Source of the DNA: Fontimonas thermophila
Lineage (GTDB): Bacteria; Pseudomonadota; Gammaproteobacteria; Nevskiales; Nevskiaceae
Direction: 5' to 3'
Assembly (NCBI RefSeq): GCF_900113085.1
Contig: NZ_FOOC01000001.1
Location: 124,001-188,000 of the forward strand
Length of the DNA: 64,000 bases
The notes under the pieces are model-generated. The model had not been told where the DNA came from. It did no database searches and worked only from the letters and a program-made list of their open reading frames with translations. The position numbers were made by a program, and so were the translations under genes. This document shows positions 35,201 through 44,424 of the stretch, piece after piece; position 1 is the stretch's first letter, and each line of letters begins with the position of its first letter.

Positions 35201-37792
35201 TTGGACAAGCCGCATCCCACCTCCGAGACCACGGGCGCAGCAGCGTCCGTGCTGGCGCTGCTCGACCGCAGCCGGCACGTGCTGGTGGCCGTGTTCGCGC
35301 TGCTGGTCAGCGCGCTGCTGCTGCATACGCTGCGCGGCCTGCTCGCCGAGCTACGCCTCGCCGACGTCGTGGCCGCCGTGCGCGCGACTCCTCCGGATGC
35401 CCTGGGCTGGGCGGTGCTGGCGACGGCGCTGAGTTTTGCCGCGCTCAGCGGCTACGACCATTCCGCGCTGCGCTATGCCGGTGCTCGGGTGGCCTACCGG
35501 ATCGTCGCGCCGACTTCCTTCATCGCCTATGCGCTCGGCAACGCCATCGGCGTCGGCGTGCTCACCGGCGGCGCGGTACGCATGCGCCTGTATGCCGCCG
35601 CCGGCGTGGAGGCCGGGCTGATCGCCCGCGCGATCGCGTTCAATGCCGTCGCCTTTGGCCTCGGGATCGCGGCGGTCGGCGCCGTCGCGCTGCTGTGGGG
35701 CGCCGATGCGGTCGCGCCGGTGCTACACGTGCCGGCATTGCTGCTGCGCCTGCTGGCGGCGGCGGTGCTCGCCACCGTCGCCGGTCTGCTGTGGCTGTGC
35801 GCGCGCAGCGGCGAATACCGGTTGTTCGGCCGCGTGCGCATCACCCTGCCGGGGTTCGGCCTGGCCGCGCAGCAACTGCTGTTCTCCGCGCTCGACATCG
35901 TCGGCGCGGCGCTGGTGCTATGGGTTCTGCTGCCACCCGGTGCGGTGGCCTTCAGCGTCTTTCTCGGCTTTTTCTCGATCGCCGTGCTGCTCGGCGTGAT
36001 CAGTCACGTGCCGGGCGGCATGGGCGTGTTCGAGGCGGTGATGCTGATCGCGCTCTCCGGGCATGTGCCCGCCGAGCAGCTGGCGGCCGCGCTCGTGCTG
36101 TATCGCCTGATCTACTTCGCGCTGCCGCTGCTGCTCGCGCTGGCGCTGCTGGTCGGTTTCGAACTGCGCCAGGGCACCGGCGCGCCGGTCGTGCGCGCCG
36201 CGGCCTCGCTCGCCCCGCTGGGCCTGGCCGCGTTCACGCTAGTCGTCGGCGTGATGCTGCTGCTGTCGGGCGCGACGCCGGCCACGGACAGCGCCACCGC
36301 GTGGCTTGCGCAGTACGTGCCGCTGAGCCTCGTCGAGGCGTCGCACTTCCTCGGCAGCATCGCCGGGGTGCTCCTGCTGTTCGTCGCGCGCGGCATGCTG
36401 CAGCGCCTGGATGCGGCGTGGTGGGCCGGGCTGCTGCTCGCGCTGTTTGCCCTGGTGCTCGCGATTCCCAAGGGCATCGCCCTGTCCGAGGCGGTGATGC
36501 TGACCCTACTCGCGGCCGCGCTCGCCCTCTCGCGCCGTCAGTTCACGCGCAAGGCTTCGCTGTTCGCACAGCCATTCAGCCCCGGCTGGCTGCTCGCCAT
36601 CGCCGCGATCCTCGCCGCGAGTACCGCGCTGCTGTTCTTCGCCTATCGCGACGTCGAATACACGCACCAGCTGTGGTGGCAGTTCGAATTCGACGGCCAT
36701 GCGCCGCGCTCGCTGCGCGCGCAGGTCGCGGTCGCCCTCGTCGCACTGCTACTGGCGACATGGAGGCTGTTCCGGCCGCATGCAGCCGCGCCGCCGCTGC
36801 CCGATGCCGCGGCGCTGGCACGTGCCGAGGCCATCGTCCGCCAGCAACCGAGCGCCGAGGCAGGGCTGGCGCTGGTCGGCGACAAGGCCTTGCTGTTTTC
36901 GAAATCGCAGCGCGCCTTCGTGATGTTCGGCCGGCGCGCGCGCTCGTGGATCGCGTTGTTCGACCCGGTCGGACCGCCCGAAGAGTGGAGCGAGCTGATC
37001 TGGTCTTTCCTCGAGCAGGCGCGCGCCGCCGGCTGCCGTGCAGCCTTCTACCAGGTGCGCCCGCAACACCTCAGTCTGTATCTCGACGCCGGGCTACAGT
37101 TGTACAAGCTCGGCGAGTACGCCTATGTGCCGCTTCCGGATTTTTCGCTGCAGGGGAAATCGCGTGCCAAGCTGCGCCACGCGCTCAGCCGCGCCGAACG
37201 CGAGGGACTGAGCTGCGAGATCATCCCGCCCGGCGCGGCAGCCGCGGTGCTGCCTGCATTGCGCGCGGTGTCCGACGCCTGGCTTGCCGAGCAGCAGACC
37301 GCGGAGAAGGGGTTTTCCCTGGGCAGCTTCGACCCGGCCTACCTGCGGCGGGTGCCGCTGGCACTGGTGCGCCAGCATGGCGAGATCATCGCTTTTGCCT
37401 CGCTGCTGACGACGAAGATCGGTCTTGAAGCCAGCGTCGATCTGATGCGCCATCGTCCGGGTGTGCCGCCGGGGACGATGGATTTTCTGTTCATCAGCCT
37501 GATCCGGCACTTCCAGGCGCAGGGTGTGCAGCGCTTCGGGCTGGGCATGGCGCCGCTCGCCGGCATGGCCGAACATCCGCTGGCCTCGCATTGGCATCGT
37601 CTCGGCCGTCTGCTGTACACGCGCGGCGAGCGCTTCTACAACTTCCGGGGACTGCGTGCGTTCAAGGAAAAATTCGATCCACAATGGGAACCGCGCTACC
37701 TCGCCGCGCCGGGTGGACTGACCCCGCTGTTCGTGCTTGCCGACGTCGCCGCGCTGATCGGCGGCGGTCTGCGTGGCGTGATCGCCAAATGA
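35201..37792 (+). CDS. mprF: Bifunctional phosphatidylglycerol lysyltransferase/flippase MprF
   Basis: MprF adds an amino acid (usually lysine or alanine) from tRNA to phosphatidylglycerol and flips the product, lowering membrane negative charge. The 863-residue protein has an N-terminal multi-helix flippase domain (about 1-510; includes the conserved VGVLTGGAVRMRLYAAAG and HVPGGMGVFEAVML) and a C-terminal DUF2156 aminoacyl-transferase domain (about 530-863; SQRAFVMFGRRARSWIALFDPVG, FYQVRPQHLSLYLDAGL). TTG 35201 is chosen, with GGAG 10 nt upstream. The gap of 192 nt after the porin holds TAGGAT (35125-35130), a possible -10. acvB overlaps its stop by 4 nt. Confidence 0.93.
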   Translation: MDKPHPTSETTGAAASVLALLDRSRHVLVAVFALLVSALLLHTLRGLLAELRLADVVAAVRATPPDALGWAVLATALSFAALSGYDHSALRYAGARVAYRIVAPTSFIAYALGNAIGVGVLTGGAVRMRLYAAAGVEAGLIARAIAFNAVAFGLGIAAVGAVALLWGADAVAPVLHVPALLLRLLAAAVLATVAGLLWLCARSGEYRLFGRVRITLPGFGLAAQQLLFSALDIVGAALVLWVLLPPGAVAFSVFLGFFSIAVLLGVISHVPGGMGVFEAVMLIALSGHVPAEQLAAALVLYRLIYFALPLLLALALLVGFELRQGTGAPVVRAAASLAPLGLAAFTLVVGVMLLLSGATPATDSATAWLAQYVPLSLVEASHFLGSIAGVLLLFVARGMLQRLDAAWWAGLLLALFALVLAIPKGIALSEAVMLTLLAAALALSRRQFTRKASLFAQPFSPGWLLAIAAILAASTALLFFAYRDVEYTHQLWWQFEFDGHAPRSLRAQVAVALVALLLATWRLFRPHAAAPPLPDAAALARAEAIVRQQPSAEAGLALVGDKALLFSKSQRAFVMFGRRARSWIALFDPVGPPEEWSELIWSFLEQARAAGCRAAFYQVRPQHLSLYLDAGLQLYKLGEYAYVPLPDFSLQGKSRAKLRHALSRAEREGLSCEIIPPGAAAAVLPALRAVSDAWLAEQQTAEKGFSLGSFDPAYLRRVPLALVRQHGEIIAFASLLTTKIGLEASVDLMRHRPGVPPGTMDFLFISLIRHFQAQGVQRFGLGMAPLAGMAEHPLASHWHRLGRLLYTRGERFYNFRGLRAFKEKFDPQWEPRYLAAPGGLTPLFVLADVAALIGGGLRGVIAK

Positions 37793-39144
37793 ATCCGCTG
37801 CTGCGCATATTCGCCTACTTCCTCGCCGCGACCGTGGGCATCGCGCTGGGGATGACACCGGCAAGCGCGCAGGAGCGCATCACGCACGGGCTGTTCCAGC
37901 CCGTGCGGCTGTATCGGCCGCCCGCCGACGTACAGCAGTTCGTGCTGTTGCTGTCCGATGTGAATGGCTGGGACGCAGATGCCGAGCACAGCGCGCAGGC
38001 GCTGGCAGCGCGCGGGGCGTTGGTCGGTGGCATCGACTACGCACAGTTGCGCCGCGCGCTCGACGCCAGCGGCGGCGACTGCGTGTTCCCCGATGGTGAT
38101 CTGGAAAACCTGTCCCACTACCTGCAGGGCTACGCCCGGGTTCCGGGATACTACAAACCGCTCGTGGTCGGCATCGGCGCTGGCGCGGCGCTGGCCTACG
38201 CGATGGCGGCCGCAGCCCCTGCCGAGCTCTTTGGCGGCGCGATCGGCCTGCGCTGGTGTCCGCAACCGATGCCGGGCAAGCCGCTGTGTGCCGACAAGCG
38301 CTCCGGCTATGTGCGCAACACTGCGCAAGGCCAGGTGCTCCAGTTCGTGCCGCAGCTCGCGATACCCTGGCGGCTCGTCGTGGATGACGCTGACGCATGC
38401 CTCGGGGCACGCGGCGCCGATTTCGCTGCGCAGATGCGCAGCGCCGGATACGTGTCCGCTTCGCTGCTCGAGGCCTACACCTGGCTCGCCCAGCAGAAGA
38501 CCGACACCGCACCGCCGCCCGCCGGGGCCCTGGCCGATCTGCCGCTCGTCGAGGTGCCCTCGTCCGTGCCCGGCGACACGTTCGCGGTGCTGCTCTCCGG
38601 CGACGGCGGCTGGGCCGGGCTCGACAAGCGGGTCGCCGCGCACCTCGCCGCGCGCGGCCTGCCGGTGGTCGGGATGGATTCGCTGCGCTATTTCTGGAGC
38701 GCACGCACGCCGGAGGGCCTCGCCGCCGATCTCGACCGCATCCTGCGGCACTACGCCGCGCGCTGGCAGCGGCCGCGCGCCGTCCTCATCGGCTATTCGC
38801 AGGGGGCCAATGTGCTGCCCTTCGCCGTCAACCGCCTGCCGGCGGCCACGCGCCGAACGGTCGTGCACATCGTGCTGATGGGCCTGGAGGCGCGCGCGTC
38901 CTTCGAGTTCCACCTGGGCAACTGGCTCGGGTCCGATTCCGACGGCCTGCCAGTGCAGCCGGAGCTCGCGCGCCTGCGCGCCGAGGACGTGCTGTGCCTG
39001 TACGGCGAGGAGGAGACCGACTCGCTGTGCCGCAGCGCCGGCGCGGCGCACGTACACGCCGAGCAGTTGCCCGGCGGCCATCATTTCGACGGCGCCTACG
39101 ACACCCTGGCCGCCGCAATCCTGCGGCGCATCCCGGCGCGCTGA
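37789..39144 (+). CDS. acvB: AcvB/VirJ-family periplasmic hydrolase (probable aminoacyl-phosphatidylglycerol hydrolase)
   Basis: The 451-residue protein has a signal peptide (1-27, PASAQ) and two alpha/beta-hydrolase-like halves. The C-terminal VirJ domain carries GDGGWAGLDK (271-280), the nucleophile motif GYSQG with Ser337, and a late GGHHFDG holding a candidate catalytic His. The N-terminal half has GIGAG where the nucleophile elbow would be, so it lacks the serine. In Agrobacterium, AcvB hydrolyses lysyl-phosphatidylglycerol made by its MprF partner. The ATGA overlap with mprF supports the same synthesis/turnover pair here. Confidence 0.9.
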   Translation: MNPLLRIFAYFLAATVGIALGMTPASAQERITHGLFQPVRLYRPPADVQQFVLLLSDVNGWDADAEHSAQALAARGALVGGIDYAQLRRALDASGGDCVFPDGDLENLSHYLQGYARVPGYYKPLVVGIGAGAALAYAMAAAAPAELFGGAIGLRWCPQPMPGKPLCADKRSGYVRNTAQGQVLQFVPQLAIPWRLVVDDADACLGARGADFAAQMRSAGYVSASLLEAYTWLAQQKTDTAPPPAGALADLPLVEVPSSVPGDTFAVLLSGDGGWAGLDKRVAAHLAARGLPVVGMDSLRYFWSARTPEGLAADLDRILRHYAARWQRPRAVLIGYSQGANVLPFAVNRLPAATRRTVVHIVLMGLEARASFEFHLGNWLGSDSDGLPVQPELARLRAEDVLCLYGEEETDSLCRSAGAAHVHAEQLPGGHHFDGAYDTLAAAILRRIPAR

Positions 39145-39187
39145 CGCTCTCCGCCGGCGTGCTTGCGGGCCGACTGCAGCGGCGAAG

Positions 39188-39264
39188 TGGCGCGCCCGAG
39201 AGGATTCGAACCTCTGACCCCTTCCTTCGGAGGGAAGTACTCTATCCAGCTGAGCTACGGGCGC
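39188..39264 (-). tRNA. tRNA-Arg (anticodon CCG)
   Basis: The minus strand folds into a full cloverleaf of 77 nt including an encoded CCA. Acceptor arms are GCGCCCG and CGGGCGC, the D arm is GCTC/GAGT, the anticodon stem is CTTCC/GGAAG with loop CTCCGAA (anticodon CCG), and the T arm is AGAGG/CCTCT with loop TTCGAAT. It reads CGG arginine codons. It lies between acvB and clpP on the opposite strand. Confidence 0.97.
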
Positions 39265-39354
39265 GGGGGCGTCGATTCTAATGGACTCAAGGGCGCCTTG
39301 TCCCCGCGCGCGGCTAGAATTGCGCCTCTTTCCATCCACGCATCCGCAGGTGCC

Positions 39355-39954
39355 ATGTTCGACCCCATGCTTTTCGGCGAGGACGCCGCCGACGAAACCC
39401 CGCAGCGCCGCGCACATGCGCTCGAGGAGCGGCTGTTCAAGGCGCGCACGATCCTGATCTACGGCCCGATCAACCAGAAAGTGGCCGAAGTCTTCAGCGC
39501 GCGGCTGCTGGCGCTGTCCGCGGAGTCGGACGATCCGATCACCGTGTACATCAACAGCCAGGGTGGTCACGTCGAGTCCGGCGACACGATGCACGACATG
39601 ATCAAGTTCGTAAAACCGGTGGTGCGCGTGATCGGCACCGGTTGGGTGGCGAGCGCCGGCGCACTGATCTATGCCGCGGCCAGGCGCGAGAACCGCCTGA
39701 GCCTGCCGAACACACGCTTCATGCTGCACCAGCCCTCCGGCGGGGCCGGCGGCACCGCTTCCGAGATCGCGATCATGGCCAAGGAAATCGTGCGCATGCG
39801 CAGCCGGCTCAACGAGATCTTCGCCCGCGAGACCGGACAGCCGCTGGAGCGCATCCAGCAGGACACCGAGCGCGACTACTGGATGAGCGCGGAAGAAGCC
39901 AAGGCCTACGGCCTGGTCGGCCGCATCATCACCAGCGCGACCGAGATCGGCTGA
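39355..39954 (+). CDS. clpP: ClpP-family serine protease subunit
   Basis: The 199-residue protein has the ClpP fold with an intact triad: Ser100 in [11 protein letters not shown], His125 in HQPSGG and Asp174 in DTERDYWM. The 25- and 49-residue spacings equal those of classical ClpP. The sequence around the serine (WVASAGA instead of the usual AASMGA) suggests a divergent paralogue. No clpX, clpA or tig is adjacent, so the unfoldase partner must be elsewhere. ATG 39355 is the first good start; a second lies at 39367. TAGAAT (39315-39320) upstream could be its -10. Confidence 0.92.
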   Translation: MFDPMLFGEDAADETPQRRAHALEERLFKARTILIYGPINQKVAEVFSARLLALSAESDDPITVYINSQGGHVESGDTMHDMIKFVKPVVRVIGTGWVASAGALIYAAARRENRLSLPNTRFMLHQPSGGAGGTASEIAIMAKEIVRMRSRLNEIFARETGQPLERIQQDTERDYWMSAEEAKAYGLVGRIITSATEIG

Positions 39955-40012
39955 TATACCCCTGCGCCGACATCACCCACGCTGTCTCACGCCCATGCCG
40001 AGGAACGACCCG

Positions 40013-41197
40013 ATGATCCAGCCCCACGGTTCCACTGAACTCAAGCCCTTGTTCGTCGAGGACGAGGCGCGCCGCCGCGCGCTGAGCGCAGAGGCCGAAA
40101 CCCTGCCGTCGCTGCTGCTCAATTCCGCGGCCGCGGCCAATGCGGTGATGCTGGGGGCCGGTTATTTCAACCCGCTCACCGGTTACATGAATCTGGCCGA
40201 CGCCCTGTCCGTGGCCGAGCACATGCACACGACCGCGGGGCTGTTCTGGCCGGTGCCGATCGTCAATCTGACCCGCGATGCCTCGATCAAGGCCGGCATG
40301 CGCATCGCGCTGCGCGATCCGAACGTCGACGGCCACCCGGTGCTCGCGGTGATGGACGTTGCGGCCGTCGAGAAAGTCTCGGATGAACAAATCCGGTTCA
40401 TGACCGAGAAGATCTTCGGCACGCTCGATCCCCAGCATCCGGGCGTGGCGGTGTTCACGCAGCTCGGCAACATCCTGCTCTCCGGCCCGATCCAGGTGCT
40501 GAATTTCAGCTATTTCCAGACCGAGTTCCCGGACACGTTCCGCACCGCACCGCAGATCCGCGAGGAGATCCGGGCGCGCAACTGGCGCACCGTGGTCGCC
40601 TTCCAGACGCGCAACCCGATGCACCGCGCGCACGAGGAGCTGTGCCGCATGGCCAAGGAGCGGCTCAACGCCGACGGCATCGTCATCCACATGCTGCTCG
40701 GCAAACTCAAGGAAGGCGACATCCCGGCGCCGGTGCGCGACGCCTGCATCCGCAAGATGGTGGAGCTGTACTTCGAGCCGAACACGGTGATGATCAGCGG
40801 CTATGGCTTCGACATGCTCTACGCCGGTCCGCGCGAGGCGGTGCTGCACGCGGTGTTCCGTCAGAACATGGGTGCCACGCACCTGATCGTCGGCCGTGAC
40901 CACGCCGGCGTCGGCAACTATTACGGACCGTTCGATGCGCAGACGATCTTCGACACGATTCCGCCCGATGCCCTGAAGATCCAGATCTTCCGCGCCGACA
41001 ACACGGCCTGGTCGAAAAAGCTCGGCAAGGTGGTGATGATGCGCGAAGCGCCCGGGCACACGCCGGAAGATTTCATCACGCTGTCGGGGACCAAAGTGCG
41101 CGAGATGCTCGGCCGCGGCATCGCGCCGCCGCCGGAATTCTCGCGCCCGGAAGTGGCGAAGATTCTGATGGAGTACTACCAGTCGATCGGCGGCTAG
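40013..41197 (+). CDS. sat: Sulfate adenylyltransferase (ATP sulfurylase, Sat type)
   Basis: Sat interconverts sulfate plus ATP and adenylyl sulfate plus pyrophosphate. The 394-residue homo-oligomeric type is distinct from CysDN. It has the PUA-like N-terminal domain, the nucleotide motif QTRNPMHRAHE (about residue 198) and GRDHAGVGNYYG (about 290). No APS-kinase domain is attached. This type serves sulfur oxidisers in reverse and some assimilators forwards; with no aprAB or cys genes in the window, direction cannot be told. The start is placed at 40013, with GAGGA (39999-40003) at good spacing; ATG 39995 is the alternative. Confidence 0.95.
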   Translation: MIQPHGSTELKPLFVEDEARRRALSAEAETLPSLLLNSAAAANAVMLGAGYFNPLTGYMNLADALSVAEHMHTTAGLFWPVPIVNLTRDASIKAGMRIALRDPNVDGHPVLAVMDVAAVEKVSDEQIRFMTEKIFGTLDPQHPGVAVFTQLGNILLSGPIQVLNFSYFQTEFPDTFRTAPQIREEIRARNWRTVVAFQTRNPMHRAHEELCRMAKERLNADGIVIHMLLGKLKEGDIPAPVRDACIRKMVELYFEPNTVMISGYGFDMLYAGPREAVLHAVFRQNMGATHLIVGRDHAGVGNYYGPFDAQTIFDTIPPDALKIQIFRADNTAWSKKLGKVVMMREAPGHTPEDFITLSGTKVREMLGRGIAPPPEFSRPEVAKILMEYYQSIGG

Positions 41198-41236
41198 CCC
41201 GGCGGTAAGACACGGCCGCCGAGCGCAACGGGCACT

Positions 41237-41941
41237 TCAGAGCCGGCCGGTCACTGGAATCAGCGCGCCGGTGACCGCCGCTGCGGCGTCCGTCAGCAGA
41301 AAGCCGATCACTTCGGCGATCGCACTTGGCGCGACCCAGCGCGTGGGGTCGGCATCCGGCATGTCCCGGCGGTTCTGCGGCGTATCGATGATACCGGGCA
41401 AAACGGCGTTGACGGTGATGCCGCGGTCCTTGAGTTCTTCGGACAGCGCCTCGGTCAGGCGTGCGACGCCGGATTTCGATGCGGCGTACGCGCCCATGCC
41501 GAGCCCGGCGCGGGCCGCCGCATGGGCACCGACGTTGACGATGCGCCCGGCCGGTCGGCGCAGCAGGTGCGGCAAGGCGGCCTGCGTCGCGCACAGCGCA
41601 CTGCGCAGGTTGATGCGATAGAGCGCGTCCCAGGTTTCCGCGCTGCCGGCTTCGATCGTCTCCCAGCGGAAGGTGCCGGCGACATTGACCAGCGCATCGA
41701 TCGCACCCAGTTGCGCGGCGATGGCGGTCATCACGACACGTGCGGCGTCGGCGTCGGACAGATCGACGCCGCCCTGCGCGAACGCCGCAGCCGGCGGATC
41801 GGGCGGCGGCTGCGGCGCGCGATCGACCATCGCGACGCGGGCGCCGCGCGTAGCGGCGAGATGCGCCACGGCGGCACCGAGATGACCGAACGCACCGGTG
41901 ACGACGACGACCTTCCCGCTCAACGTCTGCATGGTCTGCAT
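41237..41941 (-). CDS. SDR-family NAD(P)-dependent oxidoreductase
   Basis: The 234-residue classical short-chain dehydrogenase has the Rossmann motif VVTGAFGHLGAAVA (13-26), an NVAGTF block, and the catalytic Tyr-x-x-x-Lys in GAYAASKSGVARL. The helix after the active site reads ITVNAVLPGIIDTP, as is usual in this class. The substrate is unknown. The start overlaps nothing; the diguanylate cyclase upstream ends 3 nt earlier, so the two are probably co-transcribed, though a functional link is not evident. Second ATG at 41932 is possible. Confidence 0.88.
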   Translation of the reverse strand: MQTMQTLSGKVVVVTGAFGHLGAAVAHLAATRGARVAMVDRAPQPPPDPPAAAFAQGGVDLSDADAARVVMTAIAAQLGAIDALVNVAGTFRWETIEAGSAETWDALYRINLRSALCATQAALPHLLRRPAGRIVNVGAHAAARAGLGMGAYAASKSGVARLTEALSEELKDRGITVNAVLPGIIDTPQNRRDMPDADPTRWVAPSAIAEVIGFLLTDAAAAVTGALIPVTGRL

Positions 41942-41944
41942 GGC

Positions 41945-42943
41945 CTACTCGAACCAGACTTCGACACGGTTGCGTCCCTCGCGCTTGGCCTTGTAGAGGG
42001 CGGCATCGGCATTGCGCAGCAGCTCGTTGAGATCGCGCGTGGTCGGCCGCAGCGCGGCCACTCCCATGCTCACGGTGAACCCGATCTCGCGGCCGTTGCC
42101 GGCGGGGACGCGCTGCTCGGCGATGAGGCGCCGCAGCCGCTGGGCCATTTCCGTCGCCGGCTCTTTGTTCGCACGCGGCAACAGGATGGCCAGCTCCTCG
42201 CCGCCGAGGCGGCCGACCAGGTCGATTTTGCGCACCTGCGTCGCACAGGTCTTGGCCACGGTCACGATCACGCGGTCGCCGACTTCATGGCCGTAGGTGT
42301 CGTTGACTCTCTTGAAGTGATCGATGTCGAGCAGAATCACCGACAACGGTTCGGCGAACCGGCGCGCGCGTTCGATCTCGAGCGTGGCCATTTCGACGAA
42401 GTGCCCGCGATTGGCCACGCCGGTGAGGGCATCGCGCGTCGCGCGCTGGTAAAGCCGCTCCTCGCGCTGCTTGGCCTCGGTGATGTCCTGGAAGACCTCG
42501 ACGAAACCGCGCAGCTCGCCGCTCTCGGCGCGGATCGCATCGAGTGCGATCTGCGCGAGGAACTCGCCGCCATCGCGCCGGCGCCGGCGCTGCTCGTCCC
42601 GGCAGTGCCCGTTGGCGCGTGCGAATTCGAGCGTGCGCCGGGGCACGCCCTCGCGCTGCGCATCGGGCGGATACAAGACGTCGATCGGCTGGCCGAGCAC
42701 GTCCGTACGCGCAAAACCGGAGATCAGCTGGGCGCCGCGGTTCCAGCTCTGGACCGTCCCGGCGCGGTCGATCAGGAAGACGCCATAGCCGCTGATGCTC
42801 TGCACCATCTCGGAATAGCGCTCGGGCCGCTCGCGCAGCAGCGCCTCGTGCCGCGAAGGCTGCAGATCGGCGAACGGATCCGCGGCCCACGGCCACACCG
42901 TGCGGGACTCGTACGAAAACCGCATGCCGCCGCTACTCTTCAT
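41945..42943 (-). CDS. PAS-GGDEF diguanylate cyclase
   Basis: The 332-residue protein is predicted soluble. A PAS sensor domain (about 45-160, GVFLIDRAGTVQSWNRGAQLI) with a PAC end (RGFVEVFQDITEAK) is followed by a GGDEF domain (about 170-332). The active site is GGEEL (247-251), a functional variant, and the inhibitory site RKID (238-241) lies exactly five residues before it, so the enzyme should make cyclic di-GMP under product feedback. Start choice is uncertain: 42943 or 42925, both with GGCGG upstream. Confidence 0.92.
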   Translation of the reverse strand: MKSSGGMRFSYESRTVWPWAADPFADLQPSRHEALLRERPERYSEMVQSISGYGVFLIDRAGTVQSWNRGAQLISGFARTDVLGQPIDVLYPPDAQREGVPRRTLEFARANGHCRDEQRRRRRDGGEFLAQIALDAIRAESGELRGFVEVFQDITEAKQREERLYQRATRDALTGVANRGHFVEMATLEIERARRFAEPLSVILLDIDHFKRVNDTYGHEVGDRVIVTVAKTCATQVRKIDLVGRLGGEELAILLPRANKEPATEMAQRLRRLIAEQRVPAGNGREIGFTVSMGVAALRPTTRDLNELLRNADAALYKAKREGRNRVEVWFE

Positions 42944-43073
42944 GCCGCCGTATTCTACGGGAGGCGCCCTCCGTTCGGCCGGACGGCCTGCGCCGTCCGG
43001 CGGCTGCCTTGCGATCAGATGCATCGCGCCTGCTATCGATGTTCAGACTCTGAGTGCCCGACATCCGACCGCC

Positions 43074-43466
43074 ATGGACGTTCTTCGCGAGAGTCCCGTC
43101 AGCCCCGAGGTACCGCTATCGATGGCGGCGAACGACGGCTGTGCGCGTATCCCGCTGCGGCGGCCGCAGCCCGGTTACCGGCGCCTGTTCCTGCGCACCG
43201 ACGGGGCGCGGCGCACGGCCGTCGCCTGGCTCATCACGGCTGCGTTCTGCGGCTGGTGGGTGGCACTGCGGCCGGCCTCCGCCACGGAAATCGACGCCGT
43301 GCGCCAGCGCCTGGACGCCGACGCCGGAGCCGCGGCGCTCGCCCGGTTCGACGCGCGCCTCGCCGGCGGTGGACAGCCTTCCCTGCTGCGCCTGCACCTG
43401 CTGCGCAATGCAGCGCTGCGCGATCAGCCCGCGATCGCCGCGAGCGCCGCGGAAAGTTCCGGATAG
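43074..43466 (+). CDS. Hypothetical small exported protein or gene remnant
   Basis: A 130-codon frame fills the 480-nt gap between the diguanylate cyclase and the TIGR01777 gene. It has a basic stretch and hydrophobic segment (TAVAWLITAAFCGWWVAL) ending ASATE, like a signal peptide with an unusually long N region, then a helical stretch (VRQRLDADAGAAALARFDARLAG). Its last 43 nt overlap the end of the convergent gene at 43424. This could be the start of a longer exported helical-repeat protein that lost its 3' part. It may also be noncoding; no family is recognised. Confidence 0.35.
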   Translation: MDVLRESPVSPEVPLSMAANDGCARIPLRRPQPGYRRLFLRTDGARRTAVAWLITAAFCGWWVALRPASATEIDAVRQRLDADAGAAALARFDARLAGGGQPSLLRLHLLRNAALRDQPAIAASAAESSG

Positions 43467-44323
43467 CGGAACACGAAACCCTGCTCGAGCGCGCGTTGCG
43501 GCACCACGCGCTGGCCGGTGAGGACGATATCGGCCATCTCGCCGAGAACGAGCCGCAGCACAAAACCGGGCATGGGCAGCCACGCCGGGCGATGCAATGC
43601 GCGCCCCAGCGCCCGCGTAAACGTGCGATTGGTGACCGGTTCCGGCGCGGTGCCGTTGTAAACCCCGTGCGCGGCCGGATTCTCCAGCAGCCAGATCAGC
43701 AGGGCGACGAGATCGGCGCGGTGGATCCACGACATCCACTGCGCGCCGCTGCCGATCGGCCCGCCCAATCCGAGCCGGAACGGCAGCCACATCCGCGCCA
43801 GCGAACCGCCATCGCGTTCCAGCACGATGCCGATGCGGACGCGGCAGACGCGCAGGCCATGCGCCTCGGCGCGCCGGGCCTCGTCCTCCCAGGCCTGGCA
43901 CAACTGCACGGTGAACTCGTGCTGCGCGCCGGGCGGGGCTTCTTCGGTCAGGGGCTCGTCGCCGCGCGCGCCGTACCAACCGATCGCCGACGCCGAGATC
44001 AACACCCGTGGGCGCGGCGCAAAGCGCGCAAGACCGTCCACCAGATGCCGCGTGGTGTGCACGCGGCTGTCGACGAAGGCGCGCTTGCGCGCCGGCGTCC
44101 AGCGCCCGGCGCCGAGATTCTCGCCGGCCAGATGGATGCAGCCCTCGGGCGGATCCCCGGCCAGCGCGTCAAGCCGCTCGATGCAGCGCACATCCGACCC
44201 CAGGCGCGCCGCGGCGCGCACCGCGGAGCGGGTCAGTACGCTGACCCGGTGTCCGCGCTGGCGCAGCTCGGCGCACAGCGGCCGGCCGATGAATCCGGTG
44301 CCTCCGGTGACGAGCACGTGCAT
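43424..44323 (-). CDS. TIGR01777-family epimerase (YfcH/SulA-like)
   Basis: The 299-residue NAD-binding protein has the extended-SDR motif VLVTGGTGFIGRPLC (3-17), the family signature HLAGENLGAGRW (about 69-80), SASAIGWYG (about 111-119) and a C-terminal DUF1731 region (LPMPGFVLRLVLGEMADIVLTGQRVVP in blocks). The substrate is unknown; related proteins have been described as cell-division inhibitors in cyanobacteria, which need not apply here. It is divergent from rarD. Confidence 0.92.
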   Translation of the reverse strand: MHVLVTGGTGFIGRPLCAELRQRGHRVSVLTRSAVRAAARLGSDVRCIERLDALAGDPPEGCIHLAGENLGAGRWTPARKRAFVDSRVHTTRHLVDGLARFAPRPRVLISASAIGWYGARGDEPLTEEAPPGAQHEFTVQLCQAWEDEARRAEAHGLRVCRVRIGIVLERDGGSLARMWLPFRLGLGGPIGSGAQWMSWIHRADLVALLIWLLENPAAHGVYNGTAPEPVTNRTFTRALGRALHRPAWLPMPGFVLRLVLGEMADIVLTGQRVVPQRALEQGFVFRYPELSAALAAIAG

Positions 44324-44424
44324 GTTCCACCCCCGATCGACATCCGCCGCACTTTAGCGCGACGCCGATCCGCGTGCGGACGAAGGCGTACACTGCGCAC
44401 CTTTTTCCGCCGCCGGTACCGCAC

